Source: Lagierella massiliensis (lineage in GTDB: Bacteria > Bacillota > Clostridia > Tissierellales > Peptoniphilaceae). Taken from it: a DNA stretch of 64,000 bases. The position numbers and the translations under genes are program-made. Below the pieces are notes generated by a model. The model saw nothing but the letters and a program-made list of their open reading frames with translations. It was not told the DNA's origin and did not search any database. The DNA is taken from assembly GCA_030532135.1 (NCBI GenBank), contig JAUNLT010000001.1, positions 34,591 to 98,590 on the forward strand. The letters run 5' to 3'. Shown here in pieces: positions 9,912 through 18,066 of the stretch. Position 1 is the first letter of the stretch. The number at the start of each line of letters is the position of its first letter.

Positions 9912-10534
9912 TTAAAATTAAAGATGTAACTAAAAATTTTGGCGAAAACAAAGTGCTAGATCATATAAATTTAGAGTTTTTTCCAGGTAAAATATATGGT
10001 ATACAAGGGAAAAACGGTTCGGGAAAGACCATGCTTATGAGATCTATTGCAGGTTTATTATCTTTGACAGAGGGAGAAGTTGAAGTGTTTGGTGAAGTTA
10101 TAGGAAAAGAAAGGGATTTTCCTGAAAGTTTAGGTCTACTCATCGAACATCCAGGGTTACTGTTAGAACTGTCGGGTTTTGAAAATATAAAGACGGTTAT
10201 GAGTATAAAAAATTTGGTTTCCGATGAAGATATAAAAAGGGGGATGTCTAATTTTGATTTGAATCCAAACTCAAGTCTAAAAGTTAGAAAATATTCCCTT
10301 GGAATGAAGCAAAAAATAGGAATTCTAATGGCGATACTGGAAAAACCTAAATTGATAATATTGGATGAACCTACTAATGGTTTGGACGAAGCCTCTAAGG
10401 AAATATTTAAAGAGATGATTTTTAGGTTAAAAGATGATGAAAGAATAATTATTGTAGCCTCCCATGATAGAGAAGATTTGGAATCTATCAGTGATGAAAT
10501 TATAAAAATGGAGCTGGGGAGGACTGTAATTTGA
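9908..10534 (+). CDS. ABC transporter ATP-binding protein
   Basis: 208 residues, the only ATPase of the cluster. Walker A GKNGSGKT near residue 37, signature KYSLGMKQKIGI (SLGMKQ instead of LSGGQ, usual in ABC-2 type exporters), Walker B LIILDEPTNGLD, H-loop ASHDRED. ATGA overlap with the upstream permease and TTGA overlap with the downstream gene show translational coupling. It would energise the three membrane proteins of the cluster. Substrate unknown. Confidence 0.9.
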   Translation: MIKIKDVTKNFGENKVLDHINLEFFPGKIYGIQGKNGSGKTMLMRSIAGLLSLTEGEVEVFGEVIGKERDFPESLGLLIEHPGLLLELSGFENIKTVMSIKNLVSDEDIKRGMSNFDLNPNSSLKVRKYSLGMKQKIGILMAILEKPKLIILDEPTNGLDEASKEIFKEMIFRLKDDERIIIVASHDREDLESISDEIIKMELGRTVI

Positions 10535-11079
10535 GAAGAAAAGGCGTAAAAGGAGCCATAATCGTAGTGTTTTTTTTATTTTTAGCATATGTAATTATAG
10601 GTACATATAGAATAAATAAAAAATACCCCGACTATATCGAAGAAAATTTTAAAATTGGAGATAAATTTGCCTTTGGTGAAAATGACAATATCTTGATTAA
10701 AATGACGGATATAAGATTTGAAGACTATCCACAGGATTTAAAAGACAATAAAGACTTTGAAAAGATGCTTATTATAGATTTTCAGATTGAAAATAGATCA
10801 GATAAAGATCTGGGATTTACGCCATTGATTTTTTCTTTGAGAAATGAAGATAATTATATTAATGGTGTAAATTATGAGGCGTTGAAAATATACAATGAAC
10901 TTGAAGAACTATCCAAGATAGAAGGTCAAAATTTTATAGCTAATAGTAGGATAAGAATATCACTTCCATATAGCACAAATTACCTTGAGAGTAAAAAGCT
11001 TAAAAAAGAAGAACTTAAAGACTACTATATAGTTGTTTCCCAGTATCCTAAATTTCAAAAGATTTATTTAAGGAGGTAG
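10531..11079 (+). CDS. Membrane-anchored accessory protein, DUF4352-like (second copy)
   Basis: 182 residues. TTG start overlaps the ATPase stop (TTGA), with GGGGAGG upstream. Charged RRKGVK then one membrane helix (residues about 8-26), then an external domain with DFEKMLIIDFQIENRSDKD that matches the LIRLDFTIENKGD strand pattern in the first gene of the cluster. It is therefore probably a diverged paralogue of that protein. No catalytic motifs. Likely an extracytoplasmic partner of the exporter (inference). Confidence 0.6.
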   Translation: MRRKGVKGAIIVVFFLFLAYVIIGTYRINKKYPDYIEENFKIGDKFAFGENDNILIKMTDIRFEDYPQDLKDNKDFEKMLIIDFQIENRSDKDLGFTPLIFSLRNEDNYINGVNYEALKIYNELEELSKIEGQNFIANSRIRISLPYSTNYLESKKLKKEELKDYYIVVSQYPKFQKIYLRR

Positions 11080-11080
11080 C

Positions 11081-11917
11081 GTGGATATTTTTAAAATAGA
11101 GTTAAGGAGAGCCTTTAAAAACAAGAAATTTTTAATAGCGTTGGCAATTGGATTATTATTGGCAGGATATAATTTTATAACTAATATGGGATTAACAGAT
11201 TTCTATAAATTTAGTGTGGAATATGAAAAATATCATATGCTAACTCCGGGAGGACTGTTCACTAATAATATTTTAAGTTCTCCATTGGAACTGGATAGAA
11301 CACTATTCTTTTATTCAGTTGTAATACTTGGAGCGTTGCCTTTTGCAGATTCCTATGTTGAGGATAAGGTTATGGGATTTAATAAAAACATACTAAGTCG
11401 TGCAAGTAGAAAAAAATATTATACTGCTAAGTGGCTAAGTGTATTTATTTCGGGGTTTGCCATATGTGTATTAATTGCTGTTTTTAATTTTATGTTAAAT
11501 ATGACGATTATTCCAATGCTTCATCCAATTATAGAGGGGTTGGGAAATAGTTACGGTCAAGATTCGTCAAGATTTTTAGTTAAAATTTTTGTAAGTCATC
11601 CAATACTACATTTTATACTATTTTCCATATTGTTAGGTATGTATGTGGGAGTTCTTTCAACATTTGGCTTATTGACATCAATATTTAGTGAGAACAGGTT
11701 TGTAGCAATACTTATGCCGTTTCTTTTAACTCAAGTTATGGGAATCATACAAAGTGTATTTAGAATTTCCAGGTTTTACTTGCCAAATGATATAAATACG
11801 GGAAATGGTCAAATAGATCTAAAAATTGCAATAGCACAAATTATAATTATGGGGATGGTTTCATTCGTATTGTATGTTGTTGTGGAAAATAAGAGGAGTC
11901 ATAAAATTGGAATTTAA
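11081..11917 (+). CDS. ABC transporter membrane subunit
   Basis: 278 residues with a short cytoplasmic N-terminus (MDIFKIELRRAFKNKKF, typical of ABC-2 permeases) and about six membrane spans. GTG start with AGGAGG overlapping the previous gene's stop. It ends inside the next gene. Together with the neighbours it forms a probable heteromeric permease served by the single ATPase. Confidence 0.65.
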   Translation: MDIFKIELRRAFKNKKFLIALAIGLLLAGYNFITNMGLTDFYKFSVEYEKYHMLTPGGLFTNNILSSPLELDRTLFFYSVVILGALPFADSYVEDKVMGFNKNILSRASRKKYYTAKWLSVFISGFAICVLIAVFNFMLNMTIIPMLHPIIEGLGNSYGQDSSRFLVKIFVSHPILHFILFSILLGMYVGVLSTFGLLTSIFSENRFVAILMPFLLTQVMGIIQSVFRISRFYLPNDINTGNGQIDLKIAIAQIIIMGMVSFVLYVVVENKRSHKIGI

Positions 11918-12680
11918 ATTAAAGATGAAATATTTTCTTATAAGTTGTATTGTATTATTTGTTGTCATGTTGTACTCTGCATTTACAACTTATAATAGTA
12001 AGATACTGTTTTTTTCCACCGGCCCAAACCATCACAGTATTATGGATCTTGTAAATTGGTTGTATTATAAAACAGATAATTTAACATTTCTAATACTTTT
12101 TCCGATTTTTTTAGAAGAGGTATTAGAGAGAAGAGAACTTTACATGGAGTCACTAGTTATAAGGCATAGAAGTTTTAAAGATTTGTATAAAAGAGAAATG
12201 AGAAATCATCTAATTAAAACTTTTGTATATATGATTGTTTCTGTTCTCGCTATTTTAATATCCATAAAACTAATGGGAGAGTCTCCAAATTTAATTAACT
12301 GGAATGTAAAAGAATCTTTTTTTGAATGTAGTGAGGGGTTTACAAGCAATAGTCAAATAGTGACGGTGGTACTTTTTTTTACAGGAATAACTATAGTTAA
12401 TTTCCTTGTGGGATTTATAACAAAAGTAGATTATTTTTACAACAGAAGTTTTTATAGGGGATTTTTATTTTGCTTTATCATGTTTGTTCTGGACGTATAT
12501 GATGTAAATATTTTTAAAGCTTTGATTTTTCCTGTCGTAGGATTTAGTGAGAAGGTGGCGTTGGCAATATTAAGTCAATTAGTTACAGTGTCACTTATTG
12601 TAATTTTTTCAAAAAATTATGAATCAAAAGGTAAAAAAAGATATTTAAACAATATAATGAGATTAAAGGGCATAGATTAA
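11907..12680 (+). CDS. ABC transporter membrane subunit
   Basis: 257 residues with about six hydrophobic segments. I place the start at TTG 11907 rather than at an upstream in-frame ATG at 11874, because AGGAG at 11894-11898 is at the right distance and the overlap with the previous gene shrinks to 11 bases. N-terminal MEFKLKMKYFLISCIVLF is a typical permease entry. Last gene of the cluster, followed by a strong terminator. Confidence 0.6.
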   Translation: MEFKLKMKYFLISCIVLFVVMLYSAFTTYNSKILFFSTGPNHHSIMDLVNWLYYKTDNLTFLILFPIFLEEVLERRELYMESLVIRHRSFKDLYKREMRNHLIKTFVYMIVSVLAILISIKLMGESPNLINWNVKESFFECSEGFTSNSQIVTVVLFFTGITIVNFLVGFITKVDYFYNRSFYRGFLFCFIMFVLDVYDVNIFKALIFPVVGFSEKVALAILSQLVTVSLIVIFSKNYESKGKKRYLNNIMRLKGID

Positions 12681-12731
12681 AATTTAAAAGAGAATATGAT
12701 GACAAAGTGATAAATGAATTTGCATATTATT

Positions 12732-12759
12732 AAAAACACTCAGAGTCGAGTGTTTTTTT
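12732..12759 (+). terminator. Terminator of the ABC cluster
   Basis: AAAAACACTC and GAGTGTTTTT arms around AGAGTC, with a T run. The gap from here to 13109 contains no gene; it holds the prx promoter and an operator-like repeat. Confidence 0.88.
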
Positions 12760-13027
12760 GCTGCATAGAAACCTTACTTAAGTTAAGGTTACAATGGTAT
12801 TTAATATAAAGATAAATAAATAATAATAAACATACATTTAATTATTTTTTTGTTTTTTTGAAAATCTAATTTAAAAAATAATTTAATAGAAATATTTTAT
12901 ATTAAAATATATGAAAACCATGTAAAACTAACATATATAAACATTGATTAGAAAGGAAAGAATAAAAACAAGGATTAATACCTAATGCAAATAGATTAAA
13001 AAGATTAAAAATATAAACGAAAGGATA

Positions 13028-13055
13028 TTGAAATGATTACAAAATCATGTATAAT
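13028..13055 (+). promoter_or_regulatory. Promoter of the selenoprotein peroxiredoxin gene
   Basis: TTGAAA (13028-13033), 16-base spacer, TATAAT (13050-13055). It is followed at 13061-13076 by the inverted repeat TAGGAA-ATGA-TTCCTA, which would cover the transcription start and is a candidate repressor operator. Confidence 0.65.
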
Positions 13056-13109
13056 AAAAATAGGAAATGATTCCTAATATTAATTAAACTATTAAAAGGA
13101 GATTTAAAT

Positions 13110-13712
13110 ATGATTGAAGTAACTAAACAGGCACCTTTGTTCTCTGCGCCTGCTTATATGGATGGAGATGTTAAAGATTTTAATTTAGAAGACTTTAGAG
13201 GAAAGTGGACTCTACTTGTATTTTATCCTGGAGATTTCACTTTTGTCTGAGCGTCAGAAGTAGCAGCAGTTGCTGCCATGAATCCTGTATTTGAAAAACT
13301 TAATGTTCAAGTAGCGGTTGTATCTGTGGACTCGCCTTATGTCCATAAAGCTTGGGCAGATCAAGAACTTTTACCTATGCTTGATGGGAAAAAAGTTCCA
13401 TTCCCAATGGTTTCAGATCAAAATGGAGCAGTTTCAAGAGCGTATGGTGTGTATAGTGAAGATGCTTCTGTTTCTATGAGGGGAAGATTTATCATAGATC
13501 CGGAAGGAAATGTTCAATCTTTTGAAGTTATGGCTCCTTCTGTGGGAAGAAACTTTAAGGAAACAATAAGAGCTATTCAAGCACTACAACATGTTCACGA
13601 AAATACTTGTGATGCAACTCCTGCAGGATGGCAACCTGGAAAGGCAGTTCTTAAACCAAGTATTGAGCTGTCAGGAAATGTTCATAAGGAATATGATCCA
13701 TCTAAATATTAA
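13110..13712 (+). CDS. prxU: Selenocysteine-containing peroxiredoxin (UGA at codon 47)
   Basis: Thioredoxin-fold peroxidase that reduces hydroperoxides. The 201-codon frame from ATG 13110 (RBS AAAGGAG) is interrupted only by TGA at 13248-13250, exactly where the peroxidatic cysteine belongs: YPGDFTFV-U-ASE, against the usual DFTFVCPTE. Coding resumes without shift through VAVVSVDSPYVHKAW and RGRFIIDPEGNV to the C-terminus, which has a likely resolving Cys at about residue 167 (ENTCDATPAG). A bSECIS-like hairpin starts 12 bases after the TGA. Sec at 47 matches the placement known for PrxU of Eubacterium acidaminophilum. Standard gene callers would report only the 144-residue 3' piece. A pseudogene is unlikely given the intact rest. 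The selenium machinery is outside the window apart from mnmH. Confidence 0.93.
13263..13276 (+). promoter_or_regulatory. bSECIS-like hairpin downstream of the Sec UGA
   Basis: GCAGC (13263-13267) pairs with GCTGC (13272-13276), with apical loop AGTT. The loop begins 17 bases after the UGA and has G in its second position. This fits the known bacterial SECIS consensus of a small loop with an early G lying 16-37 bases from UGA. Confidence 0.75.
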
Positions 13713-13719
13713 TCATTTT

Positions 13720-13751
13720 GACCCTATTATTGTATATAGGGTCTTTTTTTT
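13720..13751 (+). terminator. Terminator after prxU
   Basis: GACCCTAT and ATAGGGTC arms around an 8-base loop, followed by eight or more T. It makes prxU monocistronic. Confidence 0.9.
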
Positions 13752-13848
13752 ATTAATTTTTTATTACAAAGTTTATTTCTCTAAAATGGGTATATTATTT
13801 ATTGGAAGTATATTTTATTTTGTTAGCCAATATAATAGGAGGTTTACT

Positions 13849-14616
13849 ATGGCATTTTCTATGAAAGATAAAAATGTAATTATAACTGGTGGAAATAAAG
13901 GTATAGGAGCAGGCATTACAAAGGTTTTTCTAGAAGAAGGAGCCAATGTAATTTTTACAGGTAGAAATGAAGAAGACGGTAAAGGTTTTGAAAAGGAACT
14001 AATAGACAAAGGGTATAACGCAAAGTTTTTTAAAGCGGATGTAACAGTTGAACAAGATGCGAAAAATCTTTTTGAGTATGCGGATAAAGAATTTTCAAGT
14101 ATTGATATTATTTTATTGAACGCAGGATATTATCCTGAAATGTCAATTGATGAAATGTCTGCAGAAGACTGGGATAATGTTATTGATATAAATCTTAAAG
14201 GAGTTTTCTTAAATACCAAAGAAGGAATAAAGTACTTGAAAGACGGTGGACGAATAGTAATAACCTCTTCCATAACAGGTAATAGGGTTGGTAATTCTAA
14301 GTTAGCCCATTATGCTGCAGCAAAGGCGGGGATTAACGGATTTATTAGATCAATTGCCTTAGAGCTAGCGAAGAAAAATATTACAATTAACGGAGTTGAA
14401 CCGGGAAATATTATGACGCCGGGTATGGAAAATGTACTTGGAGAGAGATATATTAAAAATCAAGAAGAAATTATCCCTATGGGATATTTGGGAGAGCCTG
14501 AAGATATTGCTTATGCTATAATGTTCTTAGCTTCGGATGAGGCAAAGTACATTACAGGCCAGACTATAGTAGTAGATGGAGGACAAATTCTTCCAGAGTC
14601 GCCTTTAGAGATGTAA
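13849..14616 (+). CDS. Short-chain dehydrogenase/reductase (UcpA-like)
   Basis: 255 residues. NAD(P)-binding TGGNKGIGAG, the NAG motif (LLNAGYY), catalytic Ser in ITSSITG, and the YxxxK pair in HYAAAKAG are all present, with C-terminal ITGQTIVVDGGQ. The start is ATG 13849 behind AGGAGG; the open frame extends back to 13591 inside prxU, but that part has no ribosome binding site. The sequence most resembles the UcpA/3-ketoacyl reductase-like SDRs; substrate unknown. It sits between the peroxiredoxin and the Hcp regulator, so a redox-stress role is possible (inference). Confidence 0.88.
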   Translation: MAFSMKDKNVIITGGNKGIGAGITKVFLEEGANVIFTGRNEEDGKGFEKELIDKGYNAKFFKADVTVEQDAKNLFEYADKEFSSIDIILLNAGYYPEMSIDEMSAEDWDNVIDINLKGVFLNTKEGIKYLKDGGRIVITSSITGNRVGNSKLAHYAAAKAGINGFIRSIALELAKKNITINGVEPGNIMTPGMENVLGERYIKNQEEIIPMGYLGEPEDIAYAIMFLASDEAKYITGQTIVVDGGQILPESPLEM

Positions 14617-14623
14617 AAATATC

Positions 14624-14655
14624 ATCCACCGGATAGTAAATCCGGTGGATTTTTA
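14624..14655 (+). terminator. Hairpin between the SDR and Crp/Fnr regulator genes
   Basis: ATCCACCGGA and TCCGGTGGAT arms (10 bp) with a 7-base loop and TTTT. Only 20 bases separate it from the regulator start, leaving little room for a separate promoter, so read-through may feed the regulator. Confidence 0.8.
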
Positions 14656-14675
14656 AATTGTAGAGGAGATATACA

Positions 14676-15329
14676 ATGGCAAAAATGTCACAATTATTTA
14701 ATGACATGTCTAAAACAGAAATTGATAATTTTATTGTTAAAAATAAAGGCTTTAGAAAAAAATTCTTAAAAGGTGAAGAAATTTTTTCCCAAGGAACAAA
14801 ACCACAATATCTCTTTATATTAGAAGAAGGTTCTGTGGTTATTGAAAATATATCTAAAAGTGGACGACGTTCCATTGTAAACAGGTTTAGTGAAGAGGGA
14901 ACGGTTTTTGGAGAGGTATATCTCTATCTTCCTAAAAGGGATTATGACTATAGTTGTATAGCGGATATTGATACCATAATATTAAAAATTCCAAAAAAAG
15001 CATTTACAATGAAAGACGAAAGTTTTCAAAACTCTCGTGTAATTAACAATATGATGTTAATTTTGTCCCAAAAGGCACTTTATTTGAATCAGAAACTTTT
15101 AATACAGTCGGGTAAAACCCTTAGAGAAAAGTTATCTCGATTTTTTGTAAATAGTGCTAGAGAGTCTTCTTTAGATTTAGAATTTAATAGGGAAGAACTT
15201 GCTGATTTTTTTGGAGTTAGTCGACCTTCTATATCAAGGGAGATTATGAGTATGAAAAGAGACGGTCTAATTGAACTAAAAGGGAATAAAATTTTAATTA
15301 ATAGGGAAAAATTAGAAAAAGTTTTATAG
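14676..15329 (+). CDS. Crp/Fnr family transcriptional regulator (HcpR-like by context)
   Basis: 217 residues: N-terminal cyclic-nucleotide-binding-like barrel (residues about 20-115), dimer helix, and C-terminal winged helix with EELADFFGVSRPSISREIMSM as helix-turn-helix. Only one cysteine, so no FNR-type iron-sulfur cluster. It lies directly upstream of hcp, separated by a perfect palindrome of Crp/Fnr type. By analogy with HcpR regulators, it likely senses nitric oxide or a related signal and activates hcp; this is inference from family and context. RBS GAGGAG precedes ATG 14676. Confidence 0.85.
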   Translation: MAKMSQLFNDMSKTEIDNFIVKNKGFRKKFLKGEEIFSQGTKPQYLFILEEGSVVIENISKSGRRSIVNRFSEEGTVFGEVYLYLPKRDYDYSCIADIDTIILKIPKKAFTMKDESFQNSRVINNMMLILSQKALYLNQKLLIQSGKTLREKLSRFFVNSARESSLDLEFNREELADFFGVSRPSISREIMSMKRDGLIELKGNKILINREKLEKVL

Positions 15330-15345
15330 TGTAACAATTGTTACA
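15330..15345. promoter_or_regulatory. Palindromic Crp/Fnr-type operator upstream of hcp
   Basis: Perfect 16-bp palindrome TGTAACAATTGTTACA immediately after the regulator gene. With the -10-like TATAAA at 15365-15370, its centre falls near -40 to the expected transcription start, the usual class II activator position. Confidence 0.75.
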
Positions 15346-15397
15346 GAAAGTGGCATTTGTAGAGTATAAAATATAGGTATCTTAAGGGGGTAAGAAA

Positions 15398-17026
15398 ATG
15401 AATAATATGTTTTGTTATCAATGTCAGGAAACTTTTGGCAATGAAGGTTGTGTAAAGTCGGGAATTTGTGGTAAAAAACCTGAAGTTGCAAATAAACAAG
15501 ATTTACTTATTTGGGTTACTAAGGGACTTTCCCATGTAACTACAAGACTTCGTAAAGAAGAAACTAAAATAGCTCAAAGTGTAAACTCTTTAGTATTAAA
15601 CAATCTGTTTACAACTATTACTAATGCCAACTTCGATGAAGATGCAATAGATGAAAGAATAGAAAAGACTATTTTAACTACTCAAGAACTAAAGAAAGAG
15701 TTAAAAGATCAGTCTAATCTATCTGAAGCTTCAAACTATAAAGAATTAGATAGGACAAAGTGGGTTGAAACTGCAAAAGAAGTTGGGGTTTTAAGCACTG
15801 AAAATGAAGATATTAGATCTTTAAGAGAACTTACTATATATGGATTAAAGGGATTGGCTGCATATTTAAAACACGCAGAGGTACTTGGAGAAACTGACGA
15901 AGAGATAGATGCTTTTATGCAAAGAGCTTTGTCTGATACTTTAACTGAAATGTCAGTTGAAGAATTGATTGATTTAGTTATGGAAACAGGTAACTTTGGT
16001 GTAAAGGGAATGGCTCTACTGGATAAGGCAAACACTTCAAACTACGGAAATCCTGAAATCACAAAGGTAAATATAGGAGTTAGAAATAATCCAGCTATTT
16101 TAATTTCTGGGCATGACTTAAAGGATATGGAAATGCTCTTAAAGCAGACAGAAGGCACAGGAGTAGACGTTTATACTCATAGCGAAATGTTGCCTGCAAA
16201 TTATTATCCTAAATTTAAAAAGTATGAACATTTTGTTGGAAATTATGGTTCTTCATGGTGGAACCAAAGAGAAGAGTTTAAGTCTTTTAATGGACCAGTT
16301 CTTTTCACTACAAACTGTATAGTGCCACCTCTTGCAGAGTATAAAGATAGAATTTATACTACAGGAGCAGCTGGTTTTTCAGGTTGCAAGCACATTCCTG
16401 GAGAAGTGGGAGAAGAAAAAGATTTTAGTGAAATTATAGAACATGCAAAAAAACTAAATTCACCTGAAGAGATAGAAAAGGGAGAAATTGTCGGAGGATT
16501 TGCCCATAACCAAGTAATGGAACTTGAAGATAAGGTTATCGAGGCTGTTAAATCTGGTAAAATTAAGAAATTTATCGTTATGGCAGGATGTGACGGTAGA
16601 CAAAAAGGTAGAAATTACTATACGGAATTTGCTAAAGCTCTTCCAAAAGATACTGTGATCCTTACAGCAGGTTGTGCTAAATACAGATATAATAAACTTA
16701 ATTTAGGAGATATTGACGGTATACCTAGAGTGCTTGATGCTGGTCAATGTAATGACTCTTACTCTCTTGCAGTAATAGCATTAAGACTTAAAGAAGCTTT
16801 CGGTCTTGAAGATATAAACGAATTACCTATAGTCTACAATATTGCATGGTATGAACAAAAGGCTGTAATAGTTCTTCTTTCACTACTTGCACTAGGGGTT
16901 AAAAACATACATTTAGGACCTACACTACCTGCATTTTTATCTGAAAATGTAACAAAGGTTCTTGTGGACAGTTTTAACTTATCCTCCATAGGCACTATAG
17001 AAGACGATATGGCTGTAATGATTTAA
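15398..17026 (+). CDS. hcp: Hybrid cluster protein / hydroxylamine reductase
   Basis: 542-residue cytoplasmic iron-sulfur enzyme that reduces hydroxylamine in vitro and nitric oxide in vivo and protects against nitrosative stress. Cys6, Cys9, Cys18 and Cys24 form the C-x2-C-x8-C-x5-C ligand set of the cubane cluster. Hybrid-cluster ligands are visible in [22 protein letters not shown] and [12 protein letters not shown]. Length matches class I Hcp. RBS GGGGG at 15386. Preceded by the Crp/Fnr operator and followed by the DUF1858/hemerythrin pair, making a nitrosative-stress locus. Confidence 0.97.
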   Translation: MNNMFCYQCQETFGNEGCVKSGICGKKPEVANKQDLLIWVTKGLSHVTTRLRKEETKIAQSVNSLVLNNLFTTITNANFDEDAIDERIEKTILTTQELKKELKDQSNLSEASNYKELDRTKWVETAKEVGVLSTENEDIRSLRELTIYGLKGLAAYLKHAEVLGETDEEIDAFMQRALSDTLTEMSVEELIDLVMETGNFGVKGMALLDKANTSNYGNPEITKVNIGVRNNPAILISGHDLKDMEMLLKQTEGTGVDVYTHSEMLPANYYPKFKKYEHFVGNYGSSWWNQREEFKSFNGPVLFTTNCIVPPLAEYKDRIYTTGAAGFSGCKHIPGEVGEEKDFSEIIEHAKKLNSPEEIEKGEIVGGFAHNQVMELEDKVIEAVKSGKIKKFIVMAGCDGRQKGRNYYTEFAKALPKDTVILTAGCAKYRYNKLNLGDIDGIPRVLDAGQCNDSYSLAVIALRLKEAFGLEDINELPIVYNIAWYEQKAVIVLLSLLALGVKNIHLGPTLPAFLSENVTKVLVDSFNLSSIGTIEDDMAVMI

Positions 17027-17082
17027 TATAATTGTAAATGGTGATATAATACTATTGAATCACTGGTAAAGGAGGCAAAAAA

Positions 17083-17286
17083 ATGGATAAAGTAATCGAT
17101 AAAGATATGTTAATTGGTCAACTTGTTGCTCAATTTCCAGAAACAGCACCGGTACTTATGGGAATCGGTATGCACTGTTTAGGATGCCCTGCATCTCAGT
17201 CAGAGTCAATTGCAGAAGCTGCTATGGTTCATGGCGTTGACGCAGATGCGCTTGTTGAAGCTCTAAATGATGCAGTTGAGAAGTAA
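17083..17286 (+). CDS. DUF1858 domain protein (ScdA N-domain-like)
   Basis: 67-residue protein consisting of a single DUF1858 domain with the CLGC motif (HCLGCPASQSESIAEAA). The fold is related to the N-terminal domain of ScdA/YtfE proteins that repair nitric-oxide-damaged iron centres. Strong RBS AAAGGAGG before ATG 17083. It is followed by a hemerythrin gene one base later, so the two together mimic a two-domain ScdA/RIC protein. Function as a redox or iron-handling partner is inference. Confidence 0.82.
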   Translation: MDKVIDKDMLIGQLVAQFPETAPVLMGIGMHCLGCPASQSESIAEAAMVHGVDADALVEALNDAVEK

Positions 17287-17287
17287 T

Positions 17288-17836
17288 ATGGAAATGAATA
17301 GCATCAAAATTTTAGTTAAAGAGCACGAAGAAATTTCTAAACTTCTAAATAGGCTGGAAGAAGAGTGTGCAAAAATTCTTAAAGGCTCCACTATAGATTA
17401 TGAGTTTTTTGAAGCTTCCATTGAGTTTATAAGAAGTTACGCAGACAAGGTACACCATATGAAAGAAGAGGATATACTATTTAAACATATGACTTCAAAT
17501 CTAGGTGTTCCTGCACAAAAACTTATAAATCATGGAATGTTAGTAGAACATCAATTAGGAAGACATTATATAACAGAACTGGAAAAGCATTTAAATAATT
17601 ATAAAGAGTTTTCAGATATAAAGGATAGGGTGCAAATAATTGCCTATACCATGTCCTATGTAAATATTTTAAGAATGCATATAGAAAAAGAAAATTCAGT
17701 TGTATATCCATTTGGTGAGAAAAATCTACCTGAAGAGGTAAAAGATATAGTAGAAAGAGAGTCAAAAGATAGACTTGAAGAAGATAAAAAAGTTCTTGAA
17801 AGGAAAGAAGAGCTTTTAAAGATTATCTTTAAATAA
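17288..17836 (+). CDS. Hemerythrin-like HHE domain protein
   Basis: 182 residues, four-helix bundle with a probable di-iron site. Candidate ligands are visible in order: His13 (KEHEE), His56/57 with Glu60/61 (HHMKEED), His82 and His88 (NHGMLVEH), and His131 with Glu135 (MHIEKEN). I start at ATG 17288, two bases after the DUF1858 stop; an in-frame ATG at 17267 would overlap that gene. Likely binds oxygen or nitric oxide, or donates iron for cluster repair like RIC proteins (inference from neighbours hcp and DUF1858). Confidence 0.87.
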   Translation: MEMNSIKILVKEHEEISKLLNRLEEECAKILKGSTIDYEFFEASIEFIRSYADKVHHMKEEDILFKHMTSNLGVPAQKLINHGMLVEHQLGRHYITELEKHLNNYKEFSDIKDRVQIIAYTMSYVNILRMHIEKENSVVYPFGEKNLPEEVKDIVERESKDRLEEDKKVLERKEELLKIIFK

Positions 17837-17841
17837 TTTTA

Positions 17842-17868
17842 AGACTGTGTATTACACAGTCTTTTTTT
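17842..17868 (+). terminator. Terminator of the hcp locus
   Basis: AGACTGTG and CACAGTCT arms with a five-base loop and a T run. Confidence 0.88.
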
Positions 17869-18032
17869 ATATTACAAAAAACTTCTAAAATCAAAGAAAG
17901 CTTTGTAATTAAAATACATGAATGAAAAAGACACAGTTATTTAAACTGTATCTTTTTACTGGAGGCAAATAAAAAATTTTTTCAATTATATATTACCACA
18001 CTTTTAAAGTTTTGCAAACCTTTTCTTTGCAA

Positions 18033-18061
18033 TAAAAAAAGAGTTAGGATAACCTAACTCA
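18033..18061 (-). terminator. Terminator of the M42 peptidase gene
   Basis: On the minus strand, GAGTTAGG and CCTAACTC arms around four bases, followed by TTTTTTT. A separate imperfect hairpin at about 17926-17958 between the convergent genes may also act as a terminator. Confidence 0.85.
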
Positions 18062-18066
18062 AATAT

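Noticed and set aside
13248-13250. TGA in the peroxiredoxin as a nonsense mutation or sequencing error
   Set aside because: It falls exactly on the catalytic position and is followed by a bSECIS-like hairpin, and MnmH in the same window shows selenium use.
13591-13848. Upstream extension of the SDR reading frame into the 3' end of prxU
   Set aside because: No ribosome binding site, and it crosses the prxU terminator. AGGAGG before ATG 13849 gives a normal-length SDR.
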